Part shown: positions 15,555 through 24,238 of the stretch, piece by piece
Position numbering within the stretch: position 1 is the stretch's first letter
How the letters are laid out: each line of letters opens with the position of its first letter
Origin: Ketobacter sp963922875
GTDB taxonomy: Bacteria > Pseudomonadota > Gammaproteobacteria > Pseudomonadales > Ketobacteraceae
Direction: 5' to 3'
DNA length: 64,000 nucleotides
Assembly: GCA_963922875.1 (NCBI GenBank)
Contig: CAWUJH010000011.1
Location: 1 to 64,000, forward strand
Made by a program: the position numbers and the translations under genes
The notes under the pieces: model-generated
Databases searched by the model: none
Told to the model about the DNA's origin: nothing
What the model saw: only the letters and a program-made list of their open reading frames with translations

Positions 15555-16907
15555 TTATTTATTCTCGAGTGCCGCCAGCAACTTCTGATGAATGCCACCA
15601 AACCCGCCATTACTCATGATTACCACGTGGTCACCCGCTTGAGTAATGCGCACCAAGGTGTCGATGATGCTATCAATGGTGTCGCACACTTGAGCGGGAA
15701 CGGAGCTGACTTCAAGGATGGCTTCCAGGTTCCAGGATAAGCCTATGGGTTGATACCAGATCACTTCAGTGGCGTCGTTAGTGGATGCGGCCAGTGCCGC
15801 CTGATGGGTACCCAGACGCATGGTGTTGGAGCGGGGTTCGATAACGGCAATAATGCGCGCCTCCCCTACTTTTGCCCGCAATCCTTGCAAGGTGGTTTGA
15901 ATGGCGGTGGGGTGATGAGCGAAGTCGTCGTACACCTGCACCCCAGCGGGTGAGCCGAGTAATTCCATGCGCCGTTTAACCCCACCGAAGGCACTTAAGG
16001 CTTCAATGGCATGCGCGGGCGTCACCCCGGCGTGACGGGCCGCCGCAATAGCCGCCAAACCATTGTGTACACTATGAGCACCGGTCATCTCCCATTTCAC
16101 GGTACCAAAGGATTGATCACCGAATAGCACTTCAAACTCGGAACCATCCGCCGCCAAAAGATTAGCGTGCCAACCCTGATCATTGATGGCTTCCGTGGGA
16201 GTCCAGCAGCCCATGGCGATGACTTCATCCAGGGCGGCTTCACCTCTGGGATAAATCACTAAACCATTACCGGGAACCGTACGCACACCGTGGTGAAACT
16301 GCTTTTGAATCGCCTGCAGGTTTTCAAATATATCGGCGTGGTCATATTCCAGATTATTAAGAATAAACGTGCGCGGCAGGTAATGAACGAATTTGGAACG
16401 TTTATCAAAGAAGGCGGAATCGTATTCGTCCGCTTCGATCACAAAGAAAGGGTCTTTACCCAGGCGGGCAGAAACGGGCAAGTTAGCAGGTACACCACCA
16501 ATTAAATAACCCGGTTCCAGACCTGCCTGTTCCAGAATCCAGGTAACCATTGTGGTTGTGGTGGTTTTGCCATGAGTACCGGCCACGGCAATCACCCAAC
16601 GCCCTTGTAATACATGATCCCGCAACCATTGCGGGCCGGAAGTATAGGGAATGCCTCGATCGAGCATATATTCCACGGCGGGGTTGCCCCGTGACATGGC
16701 ATTGCCCACGATCACCAGATCCGGTGGCGGATCCAGTTGCTGCGGATCATAGCCTTCGGTCAGTGCAATGCCCTGTTGTTCCAGTTGGGTACTCATGGGT
16801 GGGTAAACATTGGCGTCACTGCCACTGACCCGATGGCCTTGAGCTTTCGCCAGGACCGCCAAGCTGCCCATAAACGTGCCACAGATTCCCAAAAAATGCA
16901 GGTGCAT
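15555..16907 (-). CDS. mpl: UDP-MurNAc:L-alanyl-gamma-D-glutamyl-meso-DAP ligase (Mpl)
   Basis: The 450-residue Mur ligase family protein starts MHLHFLGICGTFMGSLAVLAK, the Rossmann-like UDP-binding start typical of Mpl. The ATP loop AGTHGKTTTTTM and the central EADEYDSAFFDKRSKF follow. The DDFAHHPTAI and EPRSNTMRLG motifs distinguish Mpl from MurC. It re-attaches recycled tripeptide to UDP-MurNAc in the cytoplasm. The ATG at 16907 is preceded by AGGAG at five bases and removes an unrelated 24-residue extension. It lies 8 bp downstream of the membrane-protein gene, so they are likely co-transcribed. Confidence 0.95.
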   Translation of the reverse strand: MHLHFLGICGTFMGSLAVLAKAQGHRVSGSDANVYPPMSTQLEQQGIALTEGYDPQQLDPPPDLVIVGNAMSRGNPAVEYMLDRGIPYTSGPQWLRDHVLQGRWVIAVAGTHGKTTTTTMVTWILEQAGLEPGYLIGGVPANLPVSARLGKDPFFVIEADEYDSAFFDKRSKFVHYLPRTFILNNLEYDHADIFENLQAIQKQFHHGVRTVPGNGLVIYPRGEAALDEVIAMGCWTPTEAINDQGWHANLLAADGSEFEVLFGDQSFGTVKWEMTGAHSVHNGLAAIAAARHAGVTPAHAIEALSAFGGVKRRMELLGSPAGVQVYDDFAHHPTAIQTTLQGLRAKVGEARIIAVIEPRSNTMRLGTHQAALAASTNDATEVIWYQPIGLSWNLEAILEVSSVPAQVCDTIDSIIDTLVRITQAGDHVVIMSNGGFGGIHQKLLAALENK

Positions 16908-16915
16908 GCTGGCTC

Positions 16916-17476
16916 CTATTTCTGTTGAATGGCTTCCGCCGGTAAAAAGCTGAGACTCACCATTAATAGCATTATCCACAAGGCAACAGCCAGTGCATTG
17001 CCGCCAAAACGCCCTAACCCCATGGCTGAATCGTATATTCGCCCTTTGATCACAATGTCCCAGATCACCAGGGACAACAATAGGGATTGAATCAGGCTGC
17101 TGTACATTCCGCTTTTAGGTGCAGATATCAGCAGTAATTGTAGCGGTAAACTGAGCATACTGATGAGTAAATCCGTACCCAGACAGGCTGTTATGGTTTG
17201 CAGGAAACGGGGAATTAATTTTTTTACTGATAATAATGCGTAAACAACCACAAACCAAAGGGCAATGGCCACCACGCTACCCGCAAATCGCTGGGTAAAA
17301 TAAGCGGGTTCCACATAAGCGGTGAGCAGCAAGCTCAACACCACCAGCGCAACCACCAACAGACCCAACAAGGGGGGTGAGTAAGGCACATCCTGAGGGC
17401 CTTTCCGAAACGTACAAATCTGCCAAAACAGATAAATCAGCGCTTTCAACGAGTTCTCCCTAGACTCTAATATCAT
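16916..17476 (-). CDS. Inner-membrane protein of unknown function, five helices
   Basis: The 186-residue protein has about five hydrophobic segments (LLGLLVVALVVLSLLL, VAIALWFVVVYALL, a segment around DLLISMLSLPLQLLLI, SLLLSLVIWDIVI and ALAVALWIMLLMVSL). A short cytoplasmic N-terminus precedes them. The topology resembles Yip1-like small membrane proteins, but no family motif is clear. The ATG at 17476 follows GGGGA. The stop lies 8 bp before mpl, so it may act in cell-wall recycling or simply share the promoter. Confidence 0.7.
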   Translation of the reverse strand: MILESRENSLKALIYLFWQICTFRKGPQDVPYSPPLLGLLVVALVVLSLLLTAYVEPAYFTQRFAGSVVAIALWFVVVYALLSVKKLIPRFLQTITACLGTDLLISMLSLPLQLLLISAPKSGMYSSLIQSLLLSLVIWDIVIKGRIYDSAMGLGRFGGNALAVALWIMLLMVSLSFLPAEAIQQK

Positions 17477-17637
17477 TGCATTCCCCACAAGGGGCGCTCA
17501 TTGTGCCAAATCCTGACGCTTGCCACCATCACCCCATGAAAAAGCAGCGCGATTCCTATATTATCCGCCTACTTATTATCTACCGATTGCCCATGCTCTT
17601 GCTGGGGTAGTTCAAGTTGTCGCCAAGAGGAAGCTCC

Positions 17638-18900
17638 ATGCCCGTGAAAAATGCCTTTTATGCTCAGTCCGGTGGGGTAACAGCTGTAATTAATGCCACC
17701 GCCTGTGGGGTCATCGAAACGGCTCGTCGCCACAGTGATCGTATCGGTACGGTGTTTGCGGGCCGTAATGGAATTATCGGGGCACTCAACGAAGATTTAA
17801 TCGACACCCGCTTCGAAACCGACGCCACCATTGCTGCACTGAAACACACTCCGGGTGGTGCTTTTGGTTCCTGTCGGTACAAATTACGCAGTTTTGAAGA
17901 GAACAAACGGGAATACGAACGGCTGGTGGCGGTATTCAAAGCTCATGATATCGGCTACTTCTTTTACAATGGCGGTGGTGATTCTCAGGATACGGCGAAC
18001 AAAGTGTCGCAAATTTCCGTGAATATGGGCTACCCCATTACCTGTATCGGCATTCCGAAAACCGTGGACAACGATCTACCCTTTACGGATTGTTGTCCTG
18101 GCTTTGGCTCAGTGGCCAAGTACATCGCCATTTCCACCCGTGAAGCGGCCCTGGATTTGGCTTCCATGTGCGAAACTTCCACCAAAATCTTTGTTATGGA
18201 AGTGATGGGACGCCATGCCGGTTGGATCGCCGCCGCTGGGGCCTTGGCCCGTGAAGAAGCCGGTGACCCACCCCATATTATTCTGTTCCCGGAAATTAAA
18301 TTTGATCAGGAAGCCTTTTTGAAAAAGGTGCAGCAATCCGTTAAAGATCACGGCAACTGCGTAATTGTGGTGTCCGAGGGGGCCCAAAACCCCGATGGCA
18401 CTTTCCTTGCCGATAGCGGTGGTAAAGATGCTTTTGGTCATACCCAACTGGGTGGCGTAGCCCCCTATTTGGCGGGCATGATTCGCAATGAGCTGGGCTA
18501 TAAATACCACTGGGCGGTGGTGGATTACTTACAACGGGCCGCCAGCCATATCGCCTCCGCCACCGATGTGGACCATGCCTATGCCGTAGGCCAGGCCGCC
18601 GTGGAATTTGCCCTGGCGGGAAAAAATGCCGTTATGCCCACGATTGTTCGCCATCCGGGGACTGAATATCGCTGGTCTATTGGTGAAGCACCGCTAGCGG
18701 ACGTGGCGAATGTGGAGCAGATGATGCCCATGGACTACATCAGCGAATGCGGTTTTGATATTACCCCCAAGTGTCGCGAATACTTGTTACCGCTGATTCA
18801 GGGTGAAGCCTACCCGCCTTATCACAATGGCATCCCGGTGGTGGCGAAACTGAAAAAGATCCGCGCGGAAAAACGGCTGGCGGAAAACTTTAACTTATAG
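17638..18900 (+). CDS. pfp: 6-phosphofructokinase, pyrophosphate-dependent type
   Basis: The 420-residue protein interconverts fructose 6-phosphate and fructose 1,6-bisphosphate. Three motifs point to PPi rather than ATP as the phosphoryl donor. GGGDSQDTANK has Asp at the position that is Gly in ATP enzymes. PKTVDND has Lys where ATP enzymes have Gly. MGRHAGW binds the sugar phosphate. AGAGGA-like AGAGG lies upstream of the ATG at 17638; an earlier TTG (17617) is not family-like. It is monocistronic. PPi made in biosynthesis could be used reversibly, which fits a gluconeogenic lifestyle with acs and aceA. Confidence 0.9.
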   Translation: MPVKNAFYAQSGGVTAVINATACGVIETARRHSDRIGTVFAGRNGIIGALNEDLIDTRFETDATIAALKHTPGGAFGSCRYKLRSFEENKREYERLVAVFKAHDIGYFFYNGGGDSQDTANKVSQISVNMGYPITCIGIPKTVDNDLPFTDCCPGFGSVAKYIAISTREAALDLASMCETSTKIFVMEVMGRHAGWIAAAGALAREEAGDPPHIILFPEIKFDQEAFLKKVQQSVKDHGNCVIVVSEGAQNPDGTFLADSGGKDAFGHTQLGGVAPYLAGMIRNELGYKYHWAVVDYLQRAASHIASATDVDHAYAVGQAAVEFALAGKNAVMPTIVRHPGTEYRWSIGEAPLADVANVEQMMPMDYISECGFDITPKCREYLLPLIQGEAYPPYHNGIPVVAKLKKIRAEKRLAENFNL

Positions 18901-18944
18901 GTCTTACTATACTCTAGTAAAAGGCGGCCCTATCAAAAGCGGCC

Positions 18945-19799
18945 CTAATCAAAGATCACCGTCTTGCGGCCGTGAATCATCACCCTGTCCTGCAGGTGAT
19001 GGCGCAGTCCGCGAGCCAGCACAATTTTTTCCACATCGCGCCCCAGGCGAACCAGATCTTCTTTGTTGTGGCGATGGTTAACCCGTTCCACATCCTGCTC
19101 GATGATCGGCCCTTGATCCAACTCTTCGGTAACGTAGTGGCAGGTGGCACCGATCAACTTCACCCCACGATCATAAGCTTGATAATAGGGGTTGGCCCCC
19201 ACAAAAGAAGGTAAAAAACTGTGATGGATATTGATCATGCGGCCATGGTAGGCCTGACACAAATGGGGCGGCATGATTTGCATATAGCGAGCTAACACCA
19301 CCGTATCGGCCTGATATTGGTTCAGCAGTGTTTCCACTTCCTGGAAATGAATTTGCTTGTTTTCGGGGTCTACGGGTACATGGTGAAAAGAAATGCCGTG
19401 CCATTCCACCATCTCCCGCAAATTATCATGGTTGGCGATAACCGCCGCAATATCGCAATACAATTCATCGCTGTGCCAACGGTACAGAATATCTGCCAAA
19501 CAATGAGAGGCGTGGCTGGCCAGAATCACTACACGTTTACGCTCGGCAGAATCACTGATGAACCATTCCATCTGAAACTCTTCAGCGATAGCGTTAAAAC
19601 CTGAAACAAAATCTTCCAGGCTAATGCTAAGGGAATCTGCTCGAATCTCATTGCGCATAAAGAACCAACCCGCATCGTGATCGGAGTGATAGCTGGCTTC
19701 CGTCAACCAGCCATTGCACTGACTGATGTACTGACTGACCCGTGCCACGATACCCACCTTGTCAGGGCAGCAAATAACTAAACGATAGGTGTGTTCCAT
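18945..19799 (-). CDS. purU: Formyltetrahydrofolate deformylase
   Basis: The 284-residue protein has an N-terminal ACT domain (MEHTYRLVICCPDKVGIVARV, about 1-85). The formyltransferase-like hydrolase domain follows, with VLARYMQIMPPHLC, NIHHSFLPSFVGANPY and GATCHYVTEELDQGPIIEQD. The catalytic Asn, His and Asp are all present. PurU hydrolyses 10-formyl-THF to formate and THF, supplying formate to purine synthesis and balancing the one-carbon pool. It is apparently monocistronic and converges with pfp. Confidence 0.96.
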   Translation of the reverse strand: MEHTYRLVICCPDKVGIVARVSQYISQCNGWLTEASYHSDHDAGWFFMRNEIRADSLSISLEDFVSGFNAIAEEFQMEWFISDSAERKRVVILASHASHCLADILYRWHSDELYCDIAAVIANHDNLREMVEWHGISFHHVPVDPENKQIHFQEVETLLNQYQADTVVLARYMQIMPPHLCQAYHGRMINIHHSFLPSFVGANPYYQAYDRGVKLIGATCHYVTEELDQGPIIEQDVERVNHRHNKEDLVRLGRDVEKIVLARGLRHHLQDRVMIHGRKTVIFD

Positions 19800-19836
19800 A
19801 GTAATCCAAGTAGTGATTCAAAAAGACCGGCCAAAT

Positions 19837-21489
19837 TTAGAGCCCATTATATCCCTTGTCTTGATTTGGTGCAGGGGGGATCGATTTATACAACTCAATC
19901 ACCGGTGGCGGAAATTCAATAGGCGCCATCCATCGCCAGGGAGCAAAGCGCTTTACCAATTGATAACTAGAGCCATGGGTCAGATATATATCTTTATAAA
20001 TCTCCAATACCTGTGGTGGCGGTGGCGCCCCCAGATACCAATAGTTGTTATCTTCAACTGCCACTGTCAGGTCGGGTTTAATGACACCCGATGCAAATGC
20101 TGGTAATACGATATCAGTATCAAAGCTGGACACCAGCATATAGTCAGCTGCTTTATCAGGAGTAAAAACGACCGAATACCGAGAAGGATCAATGGATGGG
20201 TAACGCCACATGTGCTTAACCTGCTGCGATAACACCGGGATATAGATAGTAGAACCTTGGGGAATATTCTGATGAATATAGTTGGCGGCGGAGCTTCGAG
20301 TGTCAGGATAACGAGATACAGCCCCCCAGCCAGAATAAATAACACCTTGGACTACCACTAGCACCATAATGGCATTATTTACCGCTGGCCTAAAATTGAA
20401 ATGATGGCAAACCTGCACCACCAGATAAGCCGAAAGCATACAAATAATGGGTAAAATCAATATCAAATAGCGAGCGACTAAAGCAGACCCAAAATAAAGA
20501 AAAAACACTAAGCAGACCAAAGCCAGACTGAACTCAAATAACGAAGATCTGCGCACTAGGGCGCGGAGTAAAGCCACAACAAACACAACCGCTACAAATG
20601 GCGAAGAAGCCACCATCAGACAGCTAAACTGATTAGCTAATATCGCGATAAAGTCATGCGAAAAATAACTCAAACGATCCATTCGTTCACTTTCAAACTG
20701 AATCGAAGCCACAAACACATCGGGATGCAACAAAATTGATGGTGTGCTCACAAAAAACGCCAATAGCGCCAAAGCACCGACTCCAATCACTTGTTTGAAG
20801 GCACGAAATACATTCTGCTGGTTATAGTGATAACAGGCGATAAATACGGGCAGAACGAATAAAGCAGCCGTGTACTTTGCTCCAACAGCTAGGCCTAAAC
20901 TCAGCGAAGACACCACTAAGTACCCGAATGACGGTCTTTTCAATCCCTGGAGCAAGCTCCATAGAAATACAGTGGCTAAAAATCCAGTGGTTACATCAGT
21001 AGTGATCCACGCAGAATTCGCCACATGCAACAAAGAAAACGCCAATAATGCGGCACTCAAAAAGGCAACTTGACGGCTTTGATAGAGCGACCAAGCAAGC
21101 GCGTACACCACAAGAATCGTTAAGGTACCCAGGCCAATTTGCAACAATCGGCCATGCAATGCAGTCACCCCACCGATAAATCGATCTTGAGGCGCACCTT
21201 GGTAATCATTGAGCCACTTTATGGCTGTTCGAGCAGGCCAACTCACCAAGCCCACCAAGCTATGGGTAGCCGTTGGATAACGTAAATCGTCCATATTGAG
21301 AACACTAGCGGGATATTCAGTAGCCGTTAGAACAATTTTCGGCTCATCCGGATGATAATTGGCTTCAGCAAATGGAGGAGTTCCCCAAAACAATCCGGAC
21401 AACCTCAGTGCAAAACCCACCACACAAACCGCGATCAAGAGCCACAATTGCCATGAATTATCAAAATTCTGGCGGATTGTTTTCAGCAT
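19837..21489 (-). CDS. GT39-like (ArnT/PMT) membrane glycosyltransferase
   Basis: The 550-residue protein begins with a membrane helix, followed by ANYHPDEPKIV. The DE pair in this first periplasmic loop is the catalytic signature of GT-C enzymes such as PMT and ArnT. About ten further hydrophobic helices follow, with the polar C-terminal region (about 400-550) probably periplasmic. GT-C enzymes transfer sugars from polyprenyl-phosphate donors to lipid or protein. The donor and acceptor here are unknown. It is divergent from a lipoprotein gene, 98 bp between ORFs. Confidence 0.75.
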   Translation of the reverse strand: MLKTIRQNFDNSWQLWLLIAVCVVGFALRLSGLFWGTPPFAEANYHPDEPKIVLTATEYPASVLNMDDLRYPTATHSLVGLVSWPARTAIKWLNDYQGAPQDRFIGGVTALHGRLLQIGLGTLTILVVYALAWSLYQSRQVAFLSAALLAFSLLHVANSAWITTDVTTGFLATVFLWSLLQGLKRPSFGYLVVSSLSLGLAVGAKYTAALFVLPVFIACYHYNQQNVFRAFKQVIGVGALALLAFFVSTPSILLHPDVFVASIQFESERMDRLSYFSHDFIAILANQFSCLMVASSPFVAVVFVVALLRALVRRSSLFEFSLALVCLVFFLYFGSALVARYLILILPIICMLSAYLVVQVCHHFNFRPAVNNAIMVLVVVQGVIYSGWGAVSRYPDTRSSAANYIHQNIPQGSTIYIPVLSQQVKHMWRYPSIDPSRYSVVFTPDKAADYMLVSSFDTDIVLPAFASGVIKPDLTVAVEDNNYWYLGAPPPPQVLEIYKDIYLTHGSSYQLVKRFAPWRWMAPIEFPPPVIELYKSIPPAPNQDKGYNGL

Positions 21490-21620
21490 GGGTGTCTATA
21501 CCTTAACTTTACGGGTTTCATAGAATAACAATCACTCGCGTGAGATAATAGCGCGACTATCAACAATCGCTCAACACACAAGGAAACATGTGGTTGAGCC
21601 ATGTATACCAAGAGATGATT

Positions 21621-24227
21621 ATGCAGCGCCCCAATTACATGCCGCGACTTTATCGAATTTGGCAAATTGTTCCCCTCGTTTTGATCAATATATTCTTAGT
21701 GGTTAGCTGTGGTGGCGGTAGCGGCAAAGATACCGCTAAATCGATAGCCGCCGAAATCTCTTCGATCAGTGGTTCCTTGAGCGTAGCCGACGAGAATGGC
21801 CAGCCCTTTAAAACTGAGGGGGCAACCGTTGAAATTGAAGGAATTGAAGAATTCATACGTCGAGTAAATTCAGGAAAAACGAATACTGAGGCCACTTCAG
21901 GCCCTTCTTCCACTGACAAAAACGGCGAAATAAGGTTATCAGTCGAAAAGAGCAAAATCAGCTCAAGAGAGCTTTATGTTGTTACCTTCAAATGCAAAGA
22001 CACCCCAACCTGTGAACTAAATACTCCCATTCACATAGTGCTTGAGGGCAGCCAATTGTTAGCGAGCAACTGGTCCGCCACAGCACTCACTGAAATTGCC
22101 TATCAGAAAATTGCCTACTATGTGGCAGCAGGATACTCCGTCGACGAAATGCAACAAACGCTGAATAATAATGCCGGCTGGTTACTACACCTAGATTTAA
22201 CGGGTGATTCAGTGGTGAACTACGAAGACGTTATTGCCTGGCGACCATTCTCTCCTGAGAGCAAAAATGCCCTGCGTAAAAGTGAAGAGTTCAGCCAGTT
22301 CAGTGGGAGCCTCAATGAATTTATATCGAATAACAAATTAAAGACTTTGGCCCAAGAAATATCGAACCCCTTACTGTCTAACTTGGACTTTGATTCTGAT
22401 ATTTACAGTGCCGCCTATAGCGAAGATTTCGCCTATTTAGCCAGCAGTAAAGGCTTGGTCATTGTAGATTACCGAGATCCCTTAAATCCAGCCATTACCA
22501 ACACAATGGATCAAATCATTAATCCATTGTCAGTAGCTGTCAACGGTGACTACGCTTTTACTGTTGAAAACTCTCCAGGAGATGGCGGCACTATAGAAAC
22601 AGCAACGCTACGAGTACTAAGCCTACAGGACAAAGCCAACCCCACTGTTCTATCCGAATTAACAATCAATCCCGTTTTTACCGACGATGGTGCCAAAACA
22701 TTTGAAGTAATTGCAATCAAAGATGACTACCTATACGTGGCTACCGCAAGCCATCTACAAATAGTCAATATCCAAGACCCTAAAGCGCCTAAGCTTGTGC
22801 AAACACAAGCTGCACTGAATCTAGGGGGGCCAAGACGCGGTACATCTATCCAGCTTTATTATGATGTTGCCATCGTAACGACACCTTATTCTGTTCATAG
22901 CTACGACATCGGCAATCCGGAAGAACCAAAGCCGCTATATGAGCGATGGTATACAAAAAATGCTAGCGATAGGCTTGAAAATCAAAACGTTTTCTCAACC
23001 CACATTTATCAGAATTACTTAATAATATCTAAGGGTACAGATGGCTTGGAAATTCTAGATTTGAACTCAGGAAAGAATCAGTCCATTGCCGCCGAGATTG
23101 AATTGCCTGGATTCTCATTATTTTCTAGAACCTATGGCGACAAGCTATTCGTCACCGACAGTTATGCGGCTACGATCCACGTCGTCGATATCAGCGACAT
23201 TACACAGCCTGAATATATTGCCCGATTAAATTCAACGGCCACCATTAGGGGACTTAAAGTTGGAGAGCAACGTGCTTTTATTTCCGATGCCTCGGGCTTT
23301 CGAGTGATGGATATAGAGCAAGTATCAGCAGTAATACCCACCAATGTCCATAGCATCGGCACCAATGACGAAGTAACTAGCCTTCTTTTGCATGGTGCTG
23401 TGGCGTATTTAGGTAAAGGCAGTGAACTTATTACCGCCGACATTACCGACAGCGATCAACCCAAGTTCATGTCTGTGCAACTTACGCCACACTATGTCAA
23501 TGACTTAGTTGTGTACGGTAATTATTTATATATTGCCAATGCCAACCAAGGGATTAAAGTTTTTGATATTTCAAACCCTTTAGCACCTATCGCCGTGAAT
23601 GAGAACATTACCCAAACCACCAGCAATTTTACTGGCTTGGCTTTACACAAGGGTTACTTATATGTATCAGCAGGTACTGAAGGAATCTACGTTTATGACC
23701 TCAGCAACCCCTCCGAACCAAAAGATATTCTACACAGATATACCGGTGGATTTTCTAGAAATCTGACAATTATTGGAGATGAATTAATTGTCGCTGATAC
23801 AACAGGATTTATTAAGTACCATATTGCTGCTCCCGACAATTTAATTAGAAAGAACTTACTTCTCTTCCCTAAATTATCACGCTTCAATTCATTAACCATC
23901 ACCAATGCTGATGGGGTTCTCTATACCACAGACAGTAATAATAGTTTGCAGATTCACGACGCAAAAGATACCGATAATATCAGAACTATCGAAATTGAAC
24001 CTTTTCTATTCGATGCAGTGAGTGTGACTATAGCAGGCAAGCACGCCTATGTTGGCGACCGCAGCTCTAATATACACATTCTGGATATCAGTAATCCAGA
24101 AACCCCTTTTATACTAGGAAGCGCTGATTTAATTGGTACAGCCAAAAAAATCATTGTACACAACAAACTGGTTTACGTTGCAACCACTTATGGCCTGGAA
24201 ATTTTAAAAGCCATGCCAGAAGAATGA
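21621..24227 (+). CDS. LVIVD-repeat beta-propeller lipoprotein
   Basis: The protein has about 868 residues. A signal peptide ends in LVVSCGGG, a lipobox-like site, so it is probably a lipoprotein. Residues about 40-250 form a separate domain with a carboxypeptidase-regulatory-like start (GQPFKTEGATVEIEG). From about 260 onward about ten LVIVD repeats are seen, such as GLVIVDYRDPLNP, GIKVFDISNPLAP, GIYVYDLSNPSEP and NIHILDISNPETP, predicting a beta-propeller. These proteins are usually surface or periplasmic with binding roles. The start is uncertain: ATG 21621 follows AAGAG, and ATG 21588 follows AAGGA at 4 bases. Confidence 0.8.
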   Translation: MQRPNYMPRLYRIWQIVPLVLINIFLVVSCGGGSGKDTAKSIAAEISSISGSLSVADENGQPFKTEGATVEIEGIEEFIRRVNSGKTNTEATSGPSSTDKNGEIRLSVEKSKISSRELYVVTFKCKDTPTCELNTPIHIVLEGSQLLASNWSATALTEIAYQKIAYYVAAGYSVDEMQQTLNNNAGWLLHLDLTGDSVVNYEDVIAWRPFSPESKNALRKSEEFSQFSGSLNEFISNNKLKTLAQEISNPLLSNLDFDSDIYSAAYSEDFAYLASSKGLVIVDYRDPLNPAITNTMDQIINPLSVAVNGDYAFTVENSPGDGGTIETATLRVLSLQDKANPTVLSELTINPVFTDDGAKTFEVIAIKDDYLYVATASHLQIVNIQDPKAPKLVQTQAALNLGGPRRGTSIQLYYDVAIVTTPYSVHSYDIGNPEEPKPLYERWYTKNASDRLENQNVFSTHIYQNYLIISKGTDGLEILDLNSGKNQSIAAEIELPGFSLFSRTYGDKLFVTDSYAATIHVVDISDITQPEYIARLNSTATIRGLKVGEQRAFISDASGFRVMDIEQVSAVIPTNVHSIGTNDEVTSLLLHGAVAYLGKGSELITADITDSDQPKFMSVQLTPHYVNDLVVYGNYLYIANANQGIKVFDISNPLAPIAVNENITQTTSNFTGLALHKGYLYVSAGTEGIYVYDLSNPSEPKDILHRYTGGFSRNLTIIGDELIVADTTGFIKYHIAAPDNLIRKNLLLFPKLSRFNSLTITNADGVLYTTDSNNSLQIHDAKDTDNIRTIEIEPFLFDAVSVTIAGKHAYVGDRSSNIHILDISNPETPFILGSADLIGTAKKIIVHNKLVYVATTYGLEILKAMPEE

Positions 24228-24238
24228 TCTGGAATCAT

